From assembly GCF_001431645.1 (NCBI RefSeq), contig NZ_LLXU01000058.1, positions 62,001-126,000 of the forward strand: DNA of 64,000 nt. The letters are read 5' to 3'. Source of the stretch: Stenotrophomonas panacihumi. GTDB lineage: Bacteria > Pseudomonadota > Gammaproteobacteria > Xanthomonadales > Xanthomonadaceae. Shown piece after piece: positions 9,708-18,518 of this stretch. Below the pieces are notes generated by a model, which was not told the DNA's origin, searched no databases, and saw nothing but the letters and a program-made list of their open reading frames with translations. Both the position numbers and the translations under genes were made by a program. How positions within the stretch are numbered: the stretch's first letter is position 1; each line of letters starts with the position of its first letter.

Positions 9708-10949
9708 TCAATGCGGCCAGCGGCGGAAGATCAACGAGGTGTTGATGCCGCCGAAAGCAAAGTTGTTGCTGGCCACGTATTCGATGTCCAGCGCGCGGCC
9801 TTCGCCGGTGACGTAATCCAGCGCGGCGCAGCGCGGGTCGACCTGCTCCAGGTTCACGGTCGGGGCGAACCAGCCCTCGCGCATCATCTCGATGCTCAGC
9901 CAGGCCTCGAACGCGCCGCACGCGCCGAGCATGTGGCCGACGTAGCTCTTGAGCGAGCTGATCGGCACGCCGGTGCCGAACACCTGCGCGGTGGCCTGCG
10001 ATTCGGCGATGTCGCCGTGGTCGGTGGCGGTGCCGTGGGCGTTCACGTAGCCGATCTGCGACGCCTGCAGGCCGGCGTCGGCCAGCGCCAGGCGCATCGC
10101 CTGGGCCATGGTGTCGGCGCTGGGCTGGGTGACGTGCTGGCCGTCGCTGTTGGTGCCGTAGCCGACGACCTCGGCCAGGATGTTCGCCCCGCGCGCCTGC
10201 GCGTGTTCGAGTTCTTCCAGCACCAGGGTGCAGGCGCCCTCGCCCAGCACCAGGCCGTCGCGGTGGGCATCGAACGGGCGCGGCGTGGTTTCCGGCGCGT
10301 CATTGCGCACGCTGGTGGCGAACAGCGTGTCGAACACCGCCGCGGCGGTGGCATCCAACTGCTCGGCGCCGCCGCACAGCATCACGGTCTGCTTGCCACT
10401 GCGAATCGCCTCGTAACCCGAGCCCACGCCCTGGCTGCCGGACGTGCAGGCGCTGGAGGTGGTGATGACGCGGCCGGTGAGCCCGAAGAACACGCCGATG
10501 TTCACCGGCGAGGTGTGGCTCATCATCTTCAGGTAGGTGGTGGCGCTGATGCCGGCGGTGGTGAATTCGTTGAGCATGCGGCCGAACTCGGCGGTGGCAT
10601 CGTGCGCGCCGGAGGAAGAGCCGTAGGACACGCCGGCCATGCCGCCGCGCAGCACCGGGTGGCCGAGCAGGCCGGCCTGTTCCAGCGCCAGTTCGGTGGC
10701 GCGCACCGACATCACCGCCACCTTGCCCATGCTGCGGGTGGTCTTGCGGTTGTAGTGCGGCGGCAGCTCGTAGGCCTGCGCCGGCGCGGCCAGGCGCGTG
10801 TTCAGGCCCTCGTAGACATCCCACTCGGGCATGTGCCGCACCGCGTTGCGGCATTCGCGCAGGCGCAGGTGGATGCTCGACCAGTCATGCCCCAGCGGGC
10901 TGATGGCGCCTGCGCCGGTCACCACGACGCGCTTGTCGTTGCTGCTCAT
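9708..10949 (-). CDS. FabF-like beta-ketoacyl-ACP synthase (aryl polyene KS)
   Basis: Encodes 413 residues, a full-length type II ketosynthase. The nucleophile is Cys168 in TTSSACTSGSQ, and the two histidines are in VNAHGTATDHGD and YVGHMLGACG. It condenses malonyl-ACP with the growing polyene chain by decarboxylative Claisen reaction in the cytoplasm. Its ATG overlaps the stop of the ketoreductase gene by 4 bases. Together with the second full KS at 12.1 kb and the short chain-length-factor-like protein at 25.3 kb it gives three KS-fold proteins in one operon. Which KS pairs with the short partner cannot be read from sequence. Confidence 0.93.
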   Translation of the reverse strand: MSSNDKRVVVTGAGAISPLGHDWSSIHLRLRECRNAVRHMPEWDVYEGLNTRLAAPAQAYELPPHYNRKTTRSMGKVAVMSVRATELALEQAGLLGHPVLRGGMAGVSYGSSSGAHDATAEFGRMLNEFTTAGISATTYLKMMSHTSPVNIGVFFGLTGRVITTSSACTSGSQGVGSGYEAIRSGKQTVMLCGGAEQLDATAAAVFDTLFATSVRNDAPETTPRPFDAHRDGLVLGEGACTLVLEELEHAQARGANILAEVVGYGTNSDGQHVTQPSADTMAQAMRLALADAGLQASQIGYVNAHGTATDHGDIAESQATAQVFGTGVPISSLKSYVGHMLGACGAFEAWLSIEMMREGWFAPTVNLEQVDPRCAALDYVTGEGRALDIEYVASNNFAFGGINTSLIFRRWPH

Positions 10950-11680
10950 CCCACCAGTCCTCCGTTGACCGAGATCACCTGCCGGGTGATGTAACCGGCA
11001 TCCTCCGAGAGCAGGAAGGCCACCGCGGCGGCGACCTCCTCCGGCCGGCCGAGCCGGCGCGCCGGCACCAGCGGCAGCGCATGCTCGACCACTTCGGCGT
11101 CGAGCATCTCGGTATCGATCAGCCCCGGCGCGACGCAGTTGACGGTGATCGCGCGGCTGGCCAGCTCCAGCGCCAGTGCCTTGGTCGCGCCGATGATGCC
11201 GGCCTTGGCCGCGCTGTAATTCGTCTGCCCGCGGTTGCCCACCAGCCCGGAGACCGAGGACAGGGTGACGATGCGGCCCGGCTTGCGCCGCCGCACCATC
11301 GGCATCACCAGCGGGTTGAGCACGTTGAAGAAGCCGTCCAGGTTGGTGTGCACCACCGCGTCCCAGTCTTCACCGCTCATCGCCGGGAAGGCGTTGTCGC
11401 GGGCGATGCCGGCGTTGCACACCACGCCGTAATAGGCGCCGTGGGCCTCCACGTCGGCGAGCAGCGCGGCGGCGCTGGCGGCGCGGTCGGCCACGTCGAA
11501 ACCCAGCACACGGGCCTGTTGGCCCAATGCGCGGATCTGTTCGGCCACCGCCTCGGCTTCCTCGACGCGGCTGCGGCAATGCACCACCACGTCATGCCCG
11601 GCCTGCGCCACGCGCAGGGCGATGGCGCGGCCGATGCCGCGACTGGCCCCGGTCACCAGGACCGTCGTCTCCCCCTTCAT
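10946..11680 (-). CDS. 3-oxoacyl-ACP reductase (FabG-like, aryl polyene KR)
   Basis: A 244-residue short-chain dehydrogenase. The NADP(H)-binding motif GASRGIG is at residues 11-17, NAGIA follows in the middle, and the catalytic Ser is followed by the YSAAK motif. It reduces the 3-oxoacyl-ACP after each condensation to the 3-hydroxy form, which the dehydratases then convert to the conjugated double bond. There is no enoyl reductase in the operon, as expected for a polyene. Overlaps both neighbours by 4 bases. Named from pathway context; it could also serve fatty acid synthesis. Confidence 0.92.
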   Translation of the reverse strand: MKGETTVLVTGASRGIGRAIALRVAQAGHDVVVHCRSRVEEAEAVAEQIRALGQQARVLGFDVADRAASAAALLADVEAHGAYYGVVCNAGIARDNAFPAMSGEDWDAVVHTNLDGFFNVLNPLVMPMVRRRKPGRIVTLSSVSGLVGNRGQTNYSAAKAGIIGATKALALELASRAITVNCVAPGLIDTEMLDAEVVEHALPLVPARRLGRPEEVAAAVAFLLSEDAGYITRQVISVNGGLVG

Positions 11681-12132
11681 GCCTCACCACTCTCCAGGTA
11701 AGCCGCCGCATCGGGCGGCTCGAAAACCGAAATATTGGCCGTCGCCAGCACCGCCTCGCCCAGCACGATGCGGCAGGCGAACATGCCCAGGCCATTGTCG
11801 CCCATCAATTCGCAGTGTGCCTCCACCCGCAGCAAGGCGCCGGCGTCGAAACGCGGCGTATGCGCCTGGTAGCGGCGGGTGCCGAGCAGGAAGCCGATGG
11901 AGGGCTCCTCGCCGCGGGCGCGGGCGCGATGCCCGGCCCAGGCGGCGACGGTCTGCGCCATGTACTCCACGCCCATCCACGCCGGCACGCCGCTCGCGTC
12001 GCCGAACAGGGCGTCGGCCGGCACGCGGACCTCGGTCACGATGTCCTCTTCGCCGCAGGCCAGCACGCGGTCGACCAGCCGCATCATGCCGCGGTGCGGG
12101 ATGAACTGTTCGATGTCGCCGGGTGCGTTCAT
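11677..12132 (-). CDS. 3-hydroxyacyl-ACP dehydratase-like hotdog protein
   Basis: Encodes 151 residues with a single hotdog fold. The N-terminal IPHRGMMRLVDRV matches the conserved PHR segment of FabZ/FabA-like proteins, and the central helix PAWMGVEYMAQTVAAWAG is typical. It probably removes water from 3-hydroxyacyl-ACP to leave the trans double bonds of the polyene. Sits between the KS and KR genes with 4-base overlaps on both sides. A second hotdog domain is fused to the AMP-ligase at 21.7 kb, so dehydration may need both. Confidence 0.87.
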   Translation of the reverse strand: MNAPGDIEQFIPHRGMMRLVDRVLACGEEDIVTEVRVPADALFGDASGVPAWMGVEYMAQTVAAWAGHRARARGEEPSIGFLLGTRRYQAHTPRFDAGALLRVEAHCELMGDNGLGMFACRIVLGEAVLATANISVFEPPDAAAYLESGEA

Positions 12133-13319
12133 CGGCCCGCCTCCTTCGAGAAAGCCAGCACGGCGTTGCTGCCGCCGAACGCGAAGGAATGGCTGAGCAG
12201 GTGGCGCGGCGTGCGCGCGGCGACCTGCCCGGGCGCGACCAATGCCAGCGGCGGCAGCTCGGGGTCGGCCTCACCGTCCCACCAGTGCGGCGGCAGCAGG
12301 CCGGCGGGGTTGCGCGCCAGCGTGAGCCAGCACAGCGCCGCCTCGATCGCGCCGGCCGCGCCGAGCGTGTGGCCGGTGAGCGGCTTGGTGGCGCTCGCCG
12401 GCACCGGCGCGCCGAACACCGCGTGCACGGCGCGGCTTTCCATCGCATCGTTCTGGCGGGTGGCGGTGCCGTGCAGGTTGACGTAGTCGATCTGCGCGGG
12501 GGTCAACTCGGCGCGGGCGAGCGCCTGGCGGATCGCGTCGATCGCGCCGGTGCCCGCCGGGTCCGGCGCGGAGAGGTGGTGCGCATCGGAGGTCTCGCCC
12601 CAGCCGGACAGGCGCACTTCGCCTTCGTCGCGCGTCATCAGGAACAGCGCGGCGCCTTCGCCGATGTTGATGCCCTCGCGATGGCGCGAGAACGGATTGC
12701 AGCGCTGGGCGGAGACCGACTCCAGCGCGCTGAAGCCTTCGACGGTGAAGCGGCACAGCGAATCGGCGCCGCCGGCGATCACCGCATCGACCAGCCCGGC
12801 CCGCAGCAGGCGCGCGGCCGACATCATCGCCTTGGCGCTGGACGAACAGGCGGTGGACACCGTCCATGCCGGCCCGCGCGCGCCGCTGAGGTGGCGCACG
12901 AAGCGCGCCGGCGTGCCCATTTCCTGCTGTGCGTAATGGAAGCCTTCCGGCCACGGCTGACCGTCGGCACGCTGGCGCAGCGCATGTTCCGCCTCGCCGA
13001 TGCCCGAGGTGCTGGTGCCCAGCACCACCGCCACGCGCGCCGGGCCATGGCGTTCGATCACCGCGGCCACGGCCGGCGCGATCTGTGCATAAGCCTGCCG
13101 CAGCAGCGCATTGTTGCGCCCCCGCAGTTCCACCGGCATGTCGTCCATCGCCGGCAACGGCGTGGTGACCCGGCCCAGCACCAGCGGGCGACCAGGCGTC
13201 ACCGCCTCCGTGGCGGCGTTGGCTGGCGGGCGGGTGTCGAACAGCGCATGGCGCACCGAGTCGGCGTCGCCGCCGAGCGCGCAGACCACGCCCATTTCAT
13301 TGAGGAACACGTCTTTCAC
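12129..13319 (-). CDS. beta-ketoacyl-ACP synthase (second aryl polyene KS)
   Basis: Encodes 396 residues. The nucleophile is Cys158 in TVSTACSSSAKAM; the histidines are in VNLHGTATRQND and LTGHTLGAAGA, so the Cys-His-His triad is complete and it should be an active condensing enzyme. The N-terminal half is more divergent than in FabF and shows GTSTSGIGEAEHAL, as in aryl polyene KSs. The ATG overlaps the stop of the DUF3261 lipoprotein gene by 4 bases. It may form a heterodimer with the short KS-like protein at 25.3 kb or act alone for initiation; this is inference. Confidence 0.9.
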   Translation of the reverse strand: MKDVFLNEMGVVCALGGDADSVRHALFDTRPPANAATEAVTPGRPLVLGRVTTPLPAMDDMPVELRGRNNALLRQAYAQIAPAVAAVIERHGPARVAVVLGTSTSGIGEAEHALRQRADGQPWPEGFHYAQQEMGTPARFVRHLSGARGPAWTVSTACSSSAKAMMSAARLLRAGLVDAVIAGGADSLCRFTVEGFSALESVSAQRCNPFSRHREGINIGEGAALFLMTRDEGEVRLSGWGETSDAHHLSAPDPAGTGAIDAIRQALARAELTPAQIDYVNLHGTATRQNDAMESRAVHAVFGAPVPASATKPLTGHTLGAAGAIEAALCWLTLARNPAGLLPPHWWDGEADPELPPLALVAPGQVAARTPRHLLSHSFAFGGSNAVLAFSKEAGR

Positions 13320-13876
13320 TGCGGATTGGATTCCAGCGGGGCCGATTCAATATCCAGGGCATAGCCCTCGGCCAGGTTGCGCAGGGTCTGGTGATTGGCA
13401 TCGCGGCGCTCCAGCACCAGCCAGGGCGTGCCGTCGTGTTCGAGCTGGCGCGTGGCGCCCTGCTCGACCAGCGTCCAGCCCGCGGGCAGCGCGGCGCGCA
13501 CGGCCTCGGCCGGCCACAGCGCGAACTGCAGGTCGTCGAGCACGCGCTCACCGCGCACCTGCGGCGGCAGCCACGGCGCGCGTTGCTGCTGCAGGGTGTG
13601 GCCATCCCACCGCAGGGTCACGCCAGTCTGGCCGAGCGCCTGCACGGCCAGGCGCACTTCGCTGGCATCGGCTTCCAGCAGCGCGTCGAGCGTGCTGCGG
13701 TGGCTGCCGTAGCTGAAGACCAGGCGCTGCTGCAGCGCCAGCGGCTGGCCGAGCGCGGCCGGCGCCAACTGCAACGGCGGCAGCGCGATGGCCGGCGGGC
13801 GCACGCGCGCGCCGGCACAGGCCGCCAGCAGCAGCACACCGGCGAGCAGCAGGACGCGGGCGATCAGGCGCTGCAC
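13316..13876 (-). CDS. DUF3261-type lipoprotein of the pigment cluster
   Basis: Encodes 186 residues from GTG 13876. The N-terminus VQRLIARVLLLAGVLLLAAC is a lipoprotein signal with a LAAC lipobox. The mature domain is rich in beta strands and contains the FSYGSHRSTLDALLEAD segment seen in DUF3261 proteins of aryl polyene clusters, which are thought to assist transfer of the product to the outer membrane. The start overlaps the end of the flavoprotein gene by 13 bases; an upstream start would lie deep inside that gene. Confidence 0.75.
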   Translation of the reverse strand: MQRLIARVLLLAGVLLLAACAGARVRPPAIALPPLQLAPAALGQPLALQQRLVFSYGSHRSTLDALLEADASEVRLAVQALGQTGVTLRWDGHTLQQQRAPWLPPQVRGERVLDDLQFALWPAEAVRAALPAGWTLVEQGATRQLEHDGTPWLVLERRDANHQTLRNLAEGYALDIESAPLESNPQ

Positions 13877-15105
13877 AGTTCCTCCAGCACGCGCAGGCGG
13901 CGGCCGCTGGGATCGGACACATACGGGTTGTCGCGGTCCCACGCATAGCCGGCGAGGATGGAGCAGATCATGCGGCGGATCTCCGGCTGCGGGTCGGGGT
14001 GGTAGATGATCTTCTGGAAGCCACCGGCGTACCAGGCTTCGACGAAGCGGCGAAAGGCCTTCACGCCGTGGCGCAGCGGCGCGTCGAACTCCGCTTCCCA
14101 GTCCACGGTTTCGCCGGCGTAACGGCGCGCCAGGCAGTCGGCGGCCAGCTGGGCGGACTTGAAGGCGATGGTGACACCGGAGGAGAACACCGGGTCGAGG
14201 AACTCGCCGGCATTGCCCAGCAGCGCGTAGCCCTCGCCATGCAGCGAACTGACGTTGGCCGAGTAGCCGGTGATGCGGCGCACTGGCAGCACGGCCCATT
14301 CGGCCTTGGCGAGCAGGCGGGTCAGGTTCGGATCCTCGCCGACGATGGCCTGCAGCTTCTGCAGGTCATCACCCGGGTAGCGGTCGAAGAACGACGGCTC
14401 GGCGACCACGCCCAGCGAGCAGCAGCCGTTGGAGAAGGGAATCGTCCAGTACCACACGTCCACGTGTTCGGGATGGGTGGTGATGAGGATCTTGTTGCGA
14501 TCGAAGCCGGCTTCCGGCGCGATGTGGTCGCGCACGTGGGTGAAGATCGCGCCGCGCACCGGGAAGTTCGACGGCGACTCCAGCTTGAGCAGGCGCGGCA
14601 GCAGGCGCGCGAAGCCGCTGGCGTCGAGCACGAAATCCGCCTGCACGGTGTACTCGCGGCCATCCGGCGCGCGCACGTCCACTTCCGGCTGCGCGCCCGG
14701 CCGCACGGCCAGCACTTCGTGGCCGAAGCGCAGGTCGGTGCCCAGGCGCTGCGCGCCCTTGGCCAGCACGTGGTCGAAATCGGCGCGCTGCACCTGGTAG
14801 GTGGTGCCCCAGCCGGCGGAGAACTTGTCGCGGAAATCGAACTGGGTGGTGCGCTCGCCGCGCACGAACGCCGCGCCGTTCTTGTACTGGAAGCCCGCCT
14901 CGACCACGTCCTGCAACAGGCCCGCCTGTTCGATGTACTCCATGCTCTGCGGCAGCAGGCTCTCGCCGATGGAAAAGCGCGGGAACTGCTCGCGCTCGAT
15001 CATCACCACCTGGCGGCCCTGGCCACGCAGCAGCGCGGCGGCGACCGAGCCGGCCGGTCCGGCACCGACGACGAGGATTTCGGTTCTTTCCGTAGAACGG
15101 GTCAT
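13864..15105 (-). CDS. FAD-dependent oxidoreductase / halogenase-like protein
   Basis: Encodes 413 residues. The FAD-binding GxGxxG motif VVGAGPAGSVAA is near residue 12, and the segment GRQVVMIEREQFPRFSIGES is typical of the flavin halogenase/geranylgeranyl reductase superfamily. A second FAD segment reads GYALLGNAGEFLDPVFSSGV. In xanthomonadin clusters such a protein is proposed to modify, possibly halogenate, the aryl head; xanthomonadins are brominated, but the halogenase Trp motif WxWxIP is present only in a relaxed form (WYWTIPF). ATG 15105 was chosen as the first Met before the FAD motif; it lies 26 bases after the MMPL gene. Confidence 0.82.
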   Translation of the reverse strand: MTRSTERTEILVVGAGPAGSVAAALLRGQGRQVVMIEREQFPRFSIGESLLPQSMEYIEQAGLLQDVVEAGFQYKNGAAFVRGERTTQFDFRDKFSAGWGTTYQVQRADFDHVLAKGAQRLGTDLRFGHEVLAVRPGAQPEVDVRAPDGREYTVQADFVLDASGFARLLPRLLKLESPSNFPVRGAIFTHVRDHIAPEAGFDRNKILITTHPEHVDVWYWTIPFSNGCCSLGVVAEPSFFDRYPGDDLQKLQAIVGEDPNLTRLLAKAEWAVLPVRRITGYSANVSSLHGEGYALLGNAGEFLDPVFSSGVTIAFKSAQLAADCLARRYAGETVDWEAEFDAPLRHGVKAFRRFVEAWYAGGFQKIIYHPDPQPEIRRMICSILAGYAWDRDNPYVSDPSGRRLRVLEELCSA

Positions 15106-15131
15106 GCGAGGGCCTTCGTGGGAGGAGGAGG

Positions 15132-17486
15132 TCAGTCGTGCGGCGCGGGGCGGAACAGCGGGGTGATCAACCACACCAGCCCGATGCCGAACAGCAGCGT
15201 CAGGCCGAACGCGCGCAGCGCCGGCGTGGACGACAGCGCCAGCAGGCCGAACGACAGCCAGGTGCTGGCCGCGCCGACACAGACCGAGAGCCACGCGCTG
15301 CGGTCGCCGCGGTGTTCGAGCAGGAAGATGCCGTAGTCGATGCCCATGCCGAGCAGCAGCAGCAGCGCCAGCACGTTGAACAGCAGCAGCGGCTGGCCGA
15401 ACCAGCCCAGCAGCGCGACGGTGAGCAGGCCGGCGAGCAGCGTCGGGGTGATCACGCGCCAGGACTGGCCGCGGTAACGCCAGGCGAGCACGCCGAACAC
15501 CAGCACCACGCCGGCGAGCAGCAGCGCGCCCATCATGCGGCGGTAGTGGCCGAGCAGTTGCGAGAAGTCCGCGGTGCGATCGACCCAGCGCACGCCGTCC
15601 AGCCCGTCGGCCTGCGCGCGCAGCGTGGCCAGCCCGTCGGCGCGCGAGAGGTCATCGACCATCACCACCGAGGCCTGGCCGTTGCCGAGCTTGCCCAGCC
15701 ACAGGTGGCGGAACGGCAGCGAGACCGGATCACGCAGGAAGGTCTCGATGCCGGCCGGCGCGGCGTAACCCGGCCGCGCCAGCGTCTCGCCGGTGGCCTG
15801 GCCAACCTGCGCCAGCACGCTGCCTTCGATGCGCGCGGTCAGCGCGGCATCGGCCTGCTGGCGCGATTGCGCCGGCCACCAGTCGCTGATGGCCTGGTGC
15901 CCGCCGATGCGGCCCTGCGCTTCGAGCGCGTCGAGCTTGCCGACCAGCGCCTGTTCGCGCTGCAGTACCTGTTCGGCGTCGGCGCCCTGCACCAGGAAGA
16001 ACTGCGCCGGGCTCGGCATGCCGAGCAGGCGGCCCACTTCGATCTGCTGCGCCATCAAGGCCGGCGGCGAGGATTGCAGGCTGCGCAGGTCGTCGTTCGG
16101 CTGCAGGCGCAGCAGGCCGCCGACGATCAGCACCAGGGCCACGACGCCCAGCACCGTGGCGACCTTGCCCGTGCCCTGCCCCAGCCGCGGCCAGCGGTCG
16201 AGCGTGCCGCCGAGCCAATGGGCAAAGCGGGTTTCGCGCACGCGGCCCTTGTCGAGCAGCGGGAACCAGGCAATCACGGTGAGGAACGCGCCGGCCAGCC
16301 CGACCACCGAGAACAACGCCATCTGCCGCAAGCCCGGGAACGGCGCCAGGCCGAGGGCGAGATACGCCAGCGCGCTGGTCAGCAGCGCCAGCCACAGGCC
16401 GGGCAGCAAGTGGCGCAGCAGCTGCCAGCGGCTGGCGTTCGGTTCGGCCTGTCGCGAGCCGAACCAGTGGATGCCGTAGTCCTCCGCCACGCCGACCAGG
16501 CTGGCGCCGAACACCAGCGTGAGCAAGTGCACCTTGCCGAACACCAGCGCGGTGACCGACAGCGCGGTGGCGCAGCCGATCAGTAGCGACATGGCCACCA
16601 GCAGGATCGGCCGCAGCGAGCGGAACGCCAGCCACACCAGCAGCAGCACCGCCGCCAGCGAGCCCCAACCGATGGTGTTGATCTCGAAATTGGCCTGCGC
16701 GGCGGCGGCTTCGGCATGCAGCGGCACGCCGGCGCGCAGTTCGCGCAGGTCCGGCACGGCGGTGCGCGCGGCGGCGGCCGCGGCATCCAGCGCCTGGCCG
16801 ATGCGCTGTTCGCCATCGAGGCGGAACGCCGAATCGCGCGTCTGGAACTGCATCACCGCCCAGTAGCGGCCATCGGCCTGCAGCAGGCCGTCGTCGCCCA
16901 CGCGCAGACCGGTACCGGCCGCGCGGGCCTGCCACCACTGCGGCCACAGGCCAAGCGGGTCGCGGTTCCATTCGGTGAGACGCGGCGCGCCGAGCGGGCC
17001 GTACAGCGCGGCCAGCGCCTGCTGGCCGAGCGTGGCGTCATCGGTGCCCTGCAGGCGCGCGCGCTGCGCGTCGGTGAGCAGGCGGTCGCGATACGGCGCA
17101 TAGAACGCGCGCGCCTGGTCGAACCAACCCTGCACGGAGGCGTTCTCCTCCAGCGGCAGGGCGTCCTTGCCATCGGCCGCCTCGAACTCGCGCGAATACG
17201 CCGCCTGCGCGGCCTTGGCGCCCTCGGCGCTTTCGCTGCCGAGCAGCACCACGACCTGGCGCGCGCTGTTGTCGGCGATCAGGCGGGTGGCGTCGGAGAG
17301 CAGGCGGTCGTTGGCATCCTGCGGCAGCAGCGCGAGCACGTCGCTGTCGATGTGCGCGCCGCGCCAGAAGCTCCACTGGTGCGCGGCGACCGCCACGACC
17401 ACTGCCAGCCACAGCAGCCCGACCCAGCGCCAATGACGATGCAGGCGCGCCTCGGCGCCCGCCGCGTGCGTGTTCGGCTCACTCAA
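15132..17486 (-). CDS. MMPL/RND-family exporter of the aryl polyene cluster
   Basis: Encodes 784 residues with about 12 membrane segments and two large periplasmic loops, the first beginning after residue 45 with HIDSDVLALLPQDAND. Conserved SVVGLAGAFLTVIAWFPLL and GMGIDYGIFLLEHR segments mark the two halves of an RND permease (MMPL family). It probably moves the finished pigment lipid out of the inner membrane, using the proton gradient, and hands it to the LolA-like protein encoded just upstream (8-base overlap). Confidence 0.9.
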   Translation of the reverse strand: MSEPNTHAAGAEARLHRHWRWVGLLWLAVVVAVAAHQWSFWRGAHIDSDVLALLPQDANDRLLSDATRLIADNSARQVVVLLGSESAEGAKAAQAAYSREFEAADGKDALPLEENASVQGWFDQARAFYAPYRDRLLTDAQRARLQGTDDATLGQQALAALYGPLGAPRLTEWNRDPLGLWPQWWQARAAGTGLRVGDDGLLQADGRYWAVMQFQTRDSAFRLDGEQRIGQALDAAAAAARTAVPDLRELRAGVPLHAEAAAAQANFEINTIGWGSLAAVLLLVWLAFRSLRPILLVAMSLLIGCATALSVTALVFGKVHLLTLVFGASLVGVAEDYGIHWFGSRQAEPNASRWQLLRHLLPGLWLALLTSALAYLALGLAPFPGLRQMALFSVVGLAGAFLTVIAWFPLLDKGRVRETRFAHWLGGTLDRWPRLGQGTGKVATVLGVVALVLIVGGLLRLQPNDDLRSLQSSPPALMAQQIEVGRLLGMPSPAQFFLVQGADAEQVLQREQALVGKLDALEAQGRIGGHQAISDWWPAQSRQQADAALTARIEGSVLAQVGQATGETLARPGYAAPAGIETFLRDPVSLPFRHLWLGKLGNGQASVVMVDDLSRADGLATLRAQADGLDGVRWVDRTADFSQLLGHYRRMMGALLLAGVVLVFGVLAWRYRGQSWRVITPTLLAGLLTVALLGWFGQPLLLFNVLALLLLLGMGIDYGIFLLEHRGDRSAWLSVCVGAASTWLSFGLLALSSTPALRAFGLTLLFGIGLVWLITPLFRPAPHD

Positions 17487-18102
17487 GGCTGCGGGCCTCG
17501 TCGGCGGCCAGCGGCGGCGCCAGGCGGAAGTTGTCGAAGCTCAGGCGCGTGCGGTCGTGGTTGGCTTCCTCGATCTCCACCTTGCGCACGTACTGGTCGC
17601 CTTCCAGCTGCAGCGAGGCGAACGCCTTGGCGAGCATCGCCGAGCGCGGCGTGAGGTGCAGGCGCCAGCCATTGTTCGGCAGCAGTTCGGCGCGCACCTC
17701 GAAGCTGGCCGACATCGCCTGCACGTCGCCGCTCATCAGCGCGAACATCATCGCGTTGATCGCGCGCAGTGCCGGCTGCTGGCGGCCATCCACCTCGACC
17801 TGCACGCTGCCGTCGGCCTGGCGGCTGAGGATGCGGTCGCGGGTGAGCACGACGTCGGAGGGGAACGGCTTGAGCGTGCGCCAGATCACCCCGCGTTCCT
17901 GCGCCAGCACGAACTGGCCCTGCGAGCGCAGCGGGTTGCGGAAACCGGCGACCTGCTTTTCCTGCACGAAATCGGCGCGCAGCAACGCCGGGCGCGCGAC
18001 GCGCTGCTGCACCTGCGCCAGTTCCGGCGGCACGGCGGGCGCGGCCAGGGCGGGCAGCGCCGGCAGCAGGGCCAGCGCGAGGGCCAACACGAAGGATTTC
18101 AT
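17479..18102 (-). CDS. LolA-like outer-membrane lipoprotein carrier protein
   Basis: A 207-residue protein with the signal peptide MKSFVLALALALLPALPALA. The mature domain shows the LolA-type sequence LRADFVQEKQVAGFRNPLRS and GVIWRTLKPFPSDVV. LolA family members carry hydrophobic molecules across the periplasm; here the cargo is inferred to be the pigment lipid passed on by the MMPL exporter. Overlaps the thioesterase gene by 4 bases and the exporter gene by 8. Confidence 0.87.
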   Translation of the reverse strand: MKSFVLALALALLPALPALAAPAVPPELAQVQQRVARPALLRADFVQEKQVAGFRNPLRSQGQFVLAQERGVIWRTLKPFPSDVVLTRDRILSRQADGSVQVEVDGRQQPALRAINAMMFALMSGDVQAMSASFEVRAELLPNNGWRLHLTPRSAMLAKAFASLQLEGDQYVRKVEIEEANHDRTRLSFDNFRLAPPLAADEARSLE

Positions 18103-18518
18103 TGCGGTTGCACTCCCAGCCGCTCCCACAGGATGGGAGGGCAGACGTATTGCAGTTCGCCGGTGGCGGCGAGCACGGCGACCTGGATCGTGTGCGCGCG
18201 GGTCAGCACCTGGCCGGTGCCGGCGTCGCGGATCTCGTAGTCGAGCTTCAGGCGGTTCTCGTATTCGCTGATGCGCGCGGACACCTTCAGCGCCTGCGCG
18301 TACAGCAGCGGGCGGATGTACTTCACCCGCGTATCGACCACCGGCCACAGGTAGCCCGATTCCTGCATCTGCGGGTAGTCGTAGCCATGCCGCGCGAGCA
18401 ACGCGCAGCGGGCGATCTCGAAGTACTTGAAGTAGTTCCCGTGCCAGACCACGTGCATTGCATCGCAGTCATGGAAGGCCGGGCTCAGCTCGATCTCGAT
18501 GGACAGCTCAGTCGACAT
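18099..18518 (-). CDS. acyl-CoA/ACP thioesterase (4HBT hotdog)
   Basis: Encodes 139 residues. The sequence FHDCDAMHVVWHGNYFKYFE is close to the active-site signature of the 4-hydroxybenzoyl-CoA/YbgC thioesterase group, with the catalytic Asp in DCDAMHVVWHGNY. It may release the finished polyene acid, or edit stalled chains on the ACPs. ATG 18518 is the first Met before the conserved segment and lies within the last codons of the ammonia-lyase gene (11-base overlap). Confidence 0.88.
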   Translation of the reverse strand: MSTELSIEIELSPAFHDCDAMHVVWHGNYFKYFEIARCALLARHGYDYPQMQESGYLWPVVDTRVKYIRPLLYAQALKVSARISEYENRLKLDYEIRDAGTGQVLTRAHTIQVAVLAATGELQYVCPPILWERLGVQPQ